The position numbers and the translations under genes are program-made. This document shows positions 57,555 through 64,000 of a stretch of DNA of 64,000 bases, in pieces (position 1 is the stretch's first letter; each line of letters begins with the position of its first letter). The stretch is from Marthasterias glacialis (lineage: Eukaryota; Echinodermata; Asteroidea; Forcipulatida; Asteriidae): assembly GCA_911728455.2 (NCBI GenBank), contig OU452224.1, positions 4,712,001-4,776,000 on the forward strand, read 5' to 3'. The notes under the pieces are model-generated. The model did not search any database. It was not told the DNA's origin and saw only the letters and a list, made by a program, of their open reading frames with translations.

Positions 57555-57804
57555 TAGTATTGCAACAGAGACTAACGTCCTACTTACTAGTACTACATTC
57601 TGGTGTATGTAGGGTCCGATTGAAGTCCCGCCAAACTTGGTATCTGTGTTGTACTATATATATATTTTAAATTTCCAAAACAGAGACATCTACTATCAAC
57701 TTAAAACTCACCTGAGGTAAGCAGGAGAGATTGCCGGTTAATACGATTGGGATGGTACGATTGTGTCAGATGCCGATGCATTTCTTTAGTTTAATCATGT
57801 AAAA

Positions 57805-58840
57805 AAAATGACAATCCAAAGTTACCGCTGGAATTAGAAAGTCCAACAGCACTTTTGATGTAGACTGGTTTCCTAGTACATCTTTTCATGGACGCACTGG
57901 TATCATTGCTGTGCATATTCTCCATCGTACAGGATCCACACGAAATTAAGCAACAGTGTTAGCGCCCTCTCTCGAAAGCTAATCAAAATTATTGTTTAAC
58001 TCATTTTTTAAGCACAATGAAAACTTATAAAAAATCACTTTCCCTTTTTTTTAAATTTGATGTGAAATTCGTTATGCTCTATCACAAATTTGAGATAATG
58101 ATAATAACTGAAACTCTAAGCATTACTTTGTAACCCCCTTCATGAATAATAACAAAAATCTCAAATAACACTTTAAAATTAGGCAATATTCGATGGGATA
58201 TCCAGGGAGGTTATGAAATCATTAAGCTGGGGCTGTTAAAAGAATCTTAATGAAAACACTATAGCCATAAATTGTGGACAGTAAGTTGTGATTGTGCGCT
58301 CTAATGTGCAAATAGTTTTAAAAAAATTATTAAAACGCATATCCAACGCATAAGCTCATAATATTTTGAGTGCCCCACGTTCACACTTTTTTTTTAAATT
58401 CTACTTTCGAGTGGCACCGTCAAAGTTTTCTTCTAAACCATCCGAGCAAAACTGACTTAAAATACTTGCTGCTTCTAATTCGATTCTTAGACCGTAGACA
58501 AGACTTTCTTGACGCCACCAACGTCACTTCTCGTTGGTGCCTGGACATAGTGCCACTCCCATTTAGATTAAAAGGAGTTTCTGAATACACCCACCCCCTG
58601 CAGCCTCGCTCTGGTTATGAAAATATATGCAAATAAAATTAACGCCCAGGGTTCCCCAAAAAAATTCGACACAAAAAAAATTATGTCAAAACAGCCCGTT
58701 TTGACATAATTTGGGAGAATTATGACCGCTGAGAATGGTTTCCGCTGTCATTACACTCCATACAAATACATCCCACCAAATCGAGGCTCGAAGCAGAAAT
58801 AGTCTGTTTCCGTGCTCTCATTTATATTGTTATCATCATT
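57805..58840. repeat. Short relative of the 25.8-28.2 kb composite repeat
   Basis: It shares the left block (AATGACAATCCAAAGTTACC, CTGTGCATATTCTCCAT, AGCGCCCTCTCTCG), one diverged unit of array A (TTTGTAACCCCCTTCATGAA), and the right block (GACGCCACCAACGTC, GCAGCCTCG, CCAAATCGAGGCT, AAATAGTCTG). Array B is essentially missing. So this copy is either internally deleted or represents the state before expansion. Frames inside are not conserved. Confidence 0.55.
58679..58712. repeat. Perfect short hairpin
   Basis: ATTATGTCAAAAC and its complement GTTTTGACATAAT face each other across a 5-nt loop, AGCCC. It lies within the right part of the short composite repeat. No terminator context is evident. 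Confidence 0.75.
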
Positions 58841-58999
58841 ACCAGCCTGGGACACAGTTTTGTGAAGTCAATAACGACAAAGCACATGATTGGACAACAA
58901 ATCGAAACGTGATTGGCCAAGGCTTATGAATAATTAGAGCCAGGATCCTTTCCAGAAACCTTCGTTTTGCATAAAACAAATGTGTACACATACCAATGG

Positions 59000-61395
59000 T
59001 AGATTGAGCAGTAAAATGAAATGCGTGCGTGCAAATTGTTCAAGAGAACGTGGAGTGATGTACTCCAAATACCCCCGCCGTATTTGCCGCCCCCCCCCCC
59101 CAGTTTTGCACATAAAAAAACCAAAAACAATTAACTTAAAGTAACTTATGCAAATAGAAAAAGGTAAAGTGCATTATAATAGAGGTAGGATATTAAAATG
59201 ACCACAGTAACAGTAAACCAAAGGAAATTGGAGCATTGATCACTAAAATAAAATGACTAGAATAATGTATCATGCACACATGCAAAACTATGTAGGGTAA
59301 AACTGACCAAACTAAATTACGATGATGGGAAGTGGTGGGTTAAGTATTAATTTGGTTAATTTTGCACAAGTGAAGGATAACAATAATAAACATTTGTACA
59401 ATGGAACAAAAAAAAACACCAAAAAACAAACAAGATTTACATTTTACAGTTCAATGGGCAATGTTGCTTTATTTACAGTTCATAAAGTGAGGGTGAACAT
59501 TTTACATAATTCCAGTGTATCTTACACACTACTTGCCTCAATGAAAATGAACACAAGTATGATAAAACTAAACAACACTATTTCAGTCAACATAAATAAC
59601 TTGTTGATGCAGTTTGTTCAAGGAATTCAACTCAACACAGTGACACTTGCAAGATAAGTTGTCCCTGTAAATGGACAAAATAGTCTGATGAGCAAAGGCA
59701 TGCACATTAAGACTCAACATTTGAAGTCAGGAAATATGATATGAGAAAGTAACTTAATATTAAAGCTGAACATTTCCCTCTTTCCTGGATCCAAACGAAA
59801 TACTACAAACGTACCAAGAAAAATGTTCTTTACATTTCAGGAAAAACAATATAAATGATTTGTCAGTGATTTTGTTGACATTCTTATTTTGATTTTGGCA
59901 ATCAAAATAAGCAACACTAAATGAGTGACTTTTGGATGGTCCCTTTTCAAAGTTCTGTTTTTCACAGTATGCGTGTTCAGAACTATGCGCACATCACTGA
60001 GCGAGTGCGCACATGTTCAGAACTATTAAAAGGACCGTTGTGTCTGCTGCCGCCAGCGTCTCAAAAGTCTCCATTATGAGGGGCTTTATTCGTTTTCTCT
60101 ATTTAACTTTCACAGTATTCAGATGGAGATATTTCTCCACAATGGTATTTACTGATAACACTTTATTAGCAGTGAGCTTTCAGATTAAAACTGATCATAC
60201 TTTCAAGAATTACCAATAATGATCTTTGTCTTTAAGGTTATTTAGCCTGTTTTAGTTCTGATCAAAGAAGTAAATAACAAATTATTATAAATCTGCAGGC
60301 TTTTTAAGTAGATGTTTAATTTGATAACAGTGTCAATTGTTCTGTGACCTACCATGAATCAATAAACAGATCCATTAAGCCCCACCCCCTTACATGTTGA
60401 CCAATCACAGCTGTGGATATGCCACCAAAGTTCTGACAGGATAAAATCCTATTGAAATGTGTATGGGTAGTTACAGTGCCTACGTTCATGTCGTGCAGTG
60501 TGGCATTGAGGAGACGCACATTGTGCTACCCTCGCGTACACTGGTGATGTAGCCAATGCTGTGTTTGGTCAATAGCTTTAGGGGGGGGGGCTTAATAGAA
60601 CAGTCATCTTCAATTCATGTCACAAAAATGTTCCCCAACACTAGGTTTTTATTTTAATCAAAATAACTTTCTATTAAAATGCCCGAAGTCCTTGTCAAAT
60701 CATAAACCATTTGGTCATGACCACATTAAAACTGTTCATGGGTTTGGATGGCTGTTTGATCTGTTTGTTGGAAACCAGAGGATCAGAATGATTGTGCTCT
60801 TCATATAAAATGGTGCCTCATGTTTTTTTAAATCCTCCCATTCAACTTAAAATACCAAAGTGTATGTTCAACAGGTAACCGTATACATGTACCATTAACA
60901 TAACAAATAATAAGAAAGATATTTTTACAGAGTAAGCAACTTCCATCTAGATCAGGGTGCTACATGCAAGCAACCACAAAAATGAAAATAACAAATGAAA
61001 TTGAAATGATAGGTAGATCGGTATGGAACAGTTTTCAAGTTCTTCTCTTCTCTTTGCATTCAATTGTTCTTGTACATAACGCAATAAGGAAATGAACTAG
61101 AAAGTTTACTTTATTAAAGAAATAATGTAACAAGTCTCTATCAGTTTCTGTAAGTTCACTGGATACTTGATTGTGTTTACTTGTAATATTCATTTGATTG
61201 GATTTCTTGTTTTATTCCACATAAGGAACATCCCCCCAACACACTGAAAAAAAGGTTCTACATTTCTAGATGTTACAAATGAAGTTTACATCATGCAGAG
61301 ATAGCTACGAGCAATCATTGAAACTAATAGTAAAATGAATGTTCCATCAACTTAGCACAAAACACAATGTACTTGGTTATATTAATACATACAGC
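59000..61395. other. AT-rich stretch, no gene recognised
   Basis: Poly-C lies at 59089-59101 and poly-G near 60581-60590. GTTCAGAACTAT occurs twice, with GCGCACAT between and around it (59971-60025), a small local duplication. Frames of 111 codons (59322-59657) and fewer lack support. Confidence 0.4.
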
Positions 61396-61399
61396 GACA

Positions 61400-61715
61400 C
61401 ATGCTTTATATTTAAACATATCCTGAAATGCTCCTTTCATTCCATTCTTGTATAACACCAAGAAAGTGTCTGGTTAAAAAAATATAAAAGATATGTCATC
61501 ATTTGAATACTACAGAAAGTGAGGAATGCTTTATATTTATATATCTTGATGAATTGTTTCATTCATTGGATTCTTGTAGATCATTGTACAACACCACAAG
61601 AGTGCTGGATTATATAACAAAAATACCACATTTGTCATTATTTACTCATCAAATATTGTGACATGATGCTTAATAACTCAGGCACCATGTTTCTTTTCAT
61701 TCTACAATAAGATTG
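61400..61715. repeat. Diverged tandem duplication, period about 125 bp
   Basis: ATGCTTTATATTTA at 61401 and 61526 begins two units that also share TTTCATTC-ATT-TTCTTGTA and CACCA-AAGA-GTG-TGG. A third, more diverged unit starts near 61670. It is non-coding. Confidence 0.55.
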
Positions 61716-61719
61716 CTTA

Positions 61720-63055
61720 GTTGTTATATTTGTCATTATTTACATGTAAGACATATAAGTGACACACTGATATGTCTTACTACATTCCTTTCACAAAGTC
61801 TTGTCTTTAAATGAGATGGTAAAAGACTGTAAACAACCTCATCTCAAAATCATCCAATCAGTGATTGAAAGCTCAGATGTAAAGTACAAGAACCAATCAA
61901 CCAGATTGTGGATGTTTTCAGCCCTCCAAGCTTCTGAACATGAGAAATGATTAGACTCAAATTACTAGATTAACTCTACTACTTTCCATAACATTTACCA
62001 GTAAGTTGACAAACCATTCAGAACCACTCAACTGCATGGGTTGTGTAGGGTAGAACAACTATGCATAGAACAAGCTGTGTACTGTGTAGATGCATTCACC
62101 ACATGATATCATAGTGCATGCTGCAAAGTGCAAATCATGTGGATGTTATTAAATGGTCAGACAGGAGGGTTATAAGAGGGTATGATATTTCACCGTTTCA
62201 TATTTTACTCAAATTAATCTAGAGATTTTATTTCTATACTACCAACAAAGAGACATGTCCCATATCATCCAGACACAAACTTAGAAAACAATCAGCCTTC
62301 TTTTTAGGAAGAATCAACCAGAAGTCCTTACGTTTTACTAGATCAACAACCATTGGTGTGGAGGCAAGTGTGTCTACAGGTTGACATCAAGATGTTTCAC
62401 AAAAGGGACCTGGATGCTTTGATCAGGATGTCCTTTGGTTTTGTGTAGAACAAAAAAATATTAATAATAATACATCCAACCATAGGGAAAACAGAGTAAA
62501 ATCCTGGATTTACTATGTCAATAAACAAGCATGGGTTTAAATAAATTGAAGAGTTTTTCCAATTCTCTCTACTGACAATTTAAGATCAACAAATAAACAA
62601 TAAATTCAACCAATGTTGGTGCAAGACTGTCTTACGGTATTGTTAGTGAAGCCATGCACTCAACACTACATAAACAGCGCTACAATTCCACTGATAGTGG
62701 GTGGGCACTGCAAGCCACAAACAAGTCAAGTTTTTGTAACAATGCTCACTATCGTTCAACGGTTCGTGTGTTTGCAAATAGGGGAAATGCGATAGTCGAG
62801 TGACAAGGAATCAATAACCTCTCCCATCAAGACTGAAACCTCTCCATCATGTGTCATCTAATACCATATAAATTATCAACAAATACGTCTAGATAAAAAC
62901 TTCTTCACTTTGGTCACACAGGCAGTTAATCAACAAACGGTCAAAGGTCAGAGGTCAAGCCCCAATTTGGAGCATAGACTTAAAAGATTAATTGAATTCT
63001 TTCTTCCAAAAGATAGATTTCTTTCTTAAGTCAAGTTTGACTTGGGACATTTGCT
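61720..63055. other. No gene recognised; may include 3' UTR of the LRR gene
   Basis: If the LRR frame at 63123-64000 ends its gene, its 3' untranslated region would run leftwards here. An AATAAA-type polyadenylation word on the minus strand lies near 62226-62235, but without transcript data this is only a possibility. Confidence 0.25.
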
Positions 63056-63059
63056 CAAC

Positions 63060-63122
63060 TACTGTTAAATAAGAATCCATTTAACCATGTTGGACAGTGC
63101 AGGAACGGTATGAGTCACTTCT
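63060..63122 (-). pseudogene. Decayed sixth LRR unit downstream of the stop
   Basis: Just past the TGA, the minus strand still resembles the repeat unit: GACTCATACCGTTCCTGCAC matches the GACACATATTGCTCCTGCAC-type segment, and CCAACATGGTTAAATGGATT matches CCAACTTGGTTGAATTGAAT. A 9-bp stretch is missing in the second part. A shortened, altered segment replaces the L-x-L-x-x-C part, causing the frameshift that makes the present stop. Confidence 0.6.
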
Positions 63123-64000
63123 TCAGAATGTTATGCGCAGGTTCTTTATCTTCTTGAAGTGATGGGCCCATGATGCAGCAGAGCCACCCAAGGCTTTATT
63201 TCCCCAAAGATTCAATTCAACCAAGTTGGGCAGATCACACAGTGTAGGAGCAATATGTGTCATATCTTCAGCTGTCAATAAGCAGCGACTCAAGTGTAGC
63301 TTGTGAAGGTTCTTCATCTTCTTGAAGTGAAGGGCCCATGATGCAGCAGAGCCACCCAAGGCTTTATTACCCTGAAGATTCAATTCAACCAAGTTGGGCA
63401 GCTCACACAGTGCAGGAGCAATATGTGTCATATCTTCACCTGTCAATAAGCAGCGACTCAAGTGTAGCTTCTGAAGGTTCATCATCTTCTTGAAGTGATG
63501 GGCCCATGATGGAGCAGTGCCACGAAAGGCATCATTTCCCCCAAGTTTCAATTGCACTAAGTTGGGCAGATTACACAGTGCAGTAGCAATACGTGTCATA
63601 TCTTTACCTGTCAATGAGCAGTCACTGAAGTCTAGCTTCTGAAGCTTCTTCATCTTCTTGAAGTGATGGGCCCATGATGCAGCAGAGCCACCCATTGTGC
63701 ATTTCCCCCAAAGATTCAATTCAACCAAGTTGGGCAGATCACACAGTGCAGGAGCAACATGTGTCATATCTTCACCTGTCAATGAGCAGTCCCTCAAGTA
63801 TAGCTTCTGAAGGTTCTTCATCTTCTTGAAATGATGGGCCCATGATGCAGCAGAGCCACCCAAGGCTTCATTTCCAAAAAGATACAATTCAACCAAGTTG
63901 GGCAGATCACACAGTGCAGGAGCAATATGTGTCATATCTTCACCTGTCAATAAGCAGTCACTGAAGTCTAGCTTCTGAAGGTTCTTCATCTTCTTGAAGT
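63123..64000 (-). CDS. NLR-type leucine-rich-repeat protein, C-terminal part (partial)
   Basis: The frame is open from the right window edge to a TGA at 63123-63125: about 292 codons of a longer protein whose N-terminal part lies outside. It consists of five near-identical 56-residue units (168 nt each). Each unit is two 28-residue ribonuclease-inhibitor-type LRRs: first KLxLSxCxLTGEDMTHIAPALCDLP, with a hydrophobic L-x-L-x-x-C core, then NLVELxLxGN followed by ALGGSAASWAHHFKKMK. Such LRRs form a curved ligand-sensing solenoid and close many NACHT-LRR (NLR) innate immune receptors, which are greatly expanded in echinoderms and other invertebrates. The NACHT domain is not in view, so the NLR assignment is inferred; a free LRR protein is possible. 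No splice acceptor is visible. The last unit ends abruptly in KKIKNLRITF-stop. Confidence 0.85.
   Translation of the reverse strand, partial: FKKMKNLQKLDFSDCLLTGEDMTHIAPALCDLPNLVELYLFGNEALGGSAASWAHHFKKMKNLQKLYLRDCSLTGEDMTHVAPALCDLPNLVELNLWGKCTMGGSAASWAHHFKKMKKLQKLDFSDCSLTGKDMTRIATALCNLPNLVQLKLGGNDAFRGTAPSWAHHFKKMMNLQKLHLSRCLLTGEDMTHIAPALCELPNLVELNLQGNKALGGSAASWALHFKKMKNLHKLHLSRCLLTAEDMTHIAPTLCDLPNLVELNLWGNKALGGSAASWAHHFKKIKNLRITF

Overview
The window looks like a gene-poor, AT-rich stretch of nuclear DNA from a marine invertebrate. Signs are GT/AG splice-like sites, tRNA-headed SINEs, many terminal-inverted-repeat (TIR) elements, satellites and frequent TACATGTA palindromes. An echinoderm or other invertebrate deuterostome is my best guess: the one solid protein-coding segment is an NLR-type leucine-rich-repeat array of the kind these animals carry in large families. 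The taxon is inferred, not proven. No bacterial operon, viral genome, CRISPR array or intact rRNA/tRNA gene was found.

Layout. 1-17.8 kb is unique-looking AT-rich DNA with small diverged duplications, one TTAA-flanked element (10.7 kb), some exon-like pieces on the minus strand (13.9-15.0 kb), a decayed LINE fragment (16.1 kb), a possible secreted-peptide first exon (17.15 kb) and an exact 211-bp tandem duplication. 19-25 kb holds degenerate minisatellites, a hammerhead-like motif, a SINE and MITEs. 25.7-28.3 kb is a large composite repeat with two internal tandem arrays; a shorter relative lies at 57.8-58.8 kb. 31-38.8 kb holds a SINE, MITEs, a palindromic minisatellite, a purine-rich array and repeats carrying nuclear-receptor-like motifs. 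39.2-42.8 kb is a 164-bp satellite interrupted by two elements. 43.3-53.3 kb is dense in mobile elements. 54.6-55.4 kb has two minus-strand exon-like pieces, followed by a TA-flanked mariner-like element. 63.1-64.0 kb is the LRR coding region, running off the right edge.

The strongest unexplained signal is a set of four elements (41.5, 44.5, 46.8 and 50.4 kb) that differ in sequence but share one plan: TATA target, a 145-170 bp hairpin module, a TTTTATA-like junction, a body flanked by shorter inverted repeats, and a conserved end of E-box, about 12 nt, CCAAT, about 22-25 nt, then TATA. I do not recognise this as a named family.

Most short open frames in the window are chance or repeat-derived. 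Apart from the LRR array, all coding calls are tentative.
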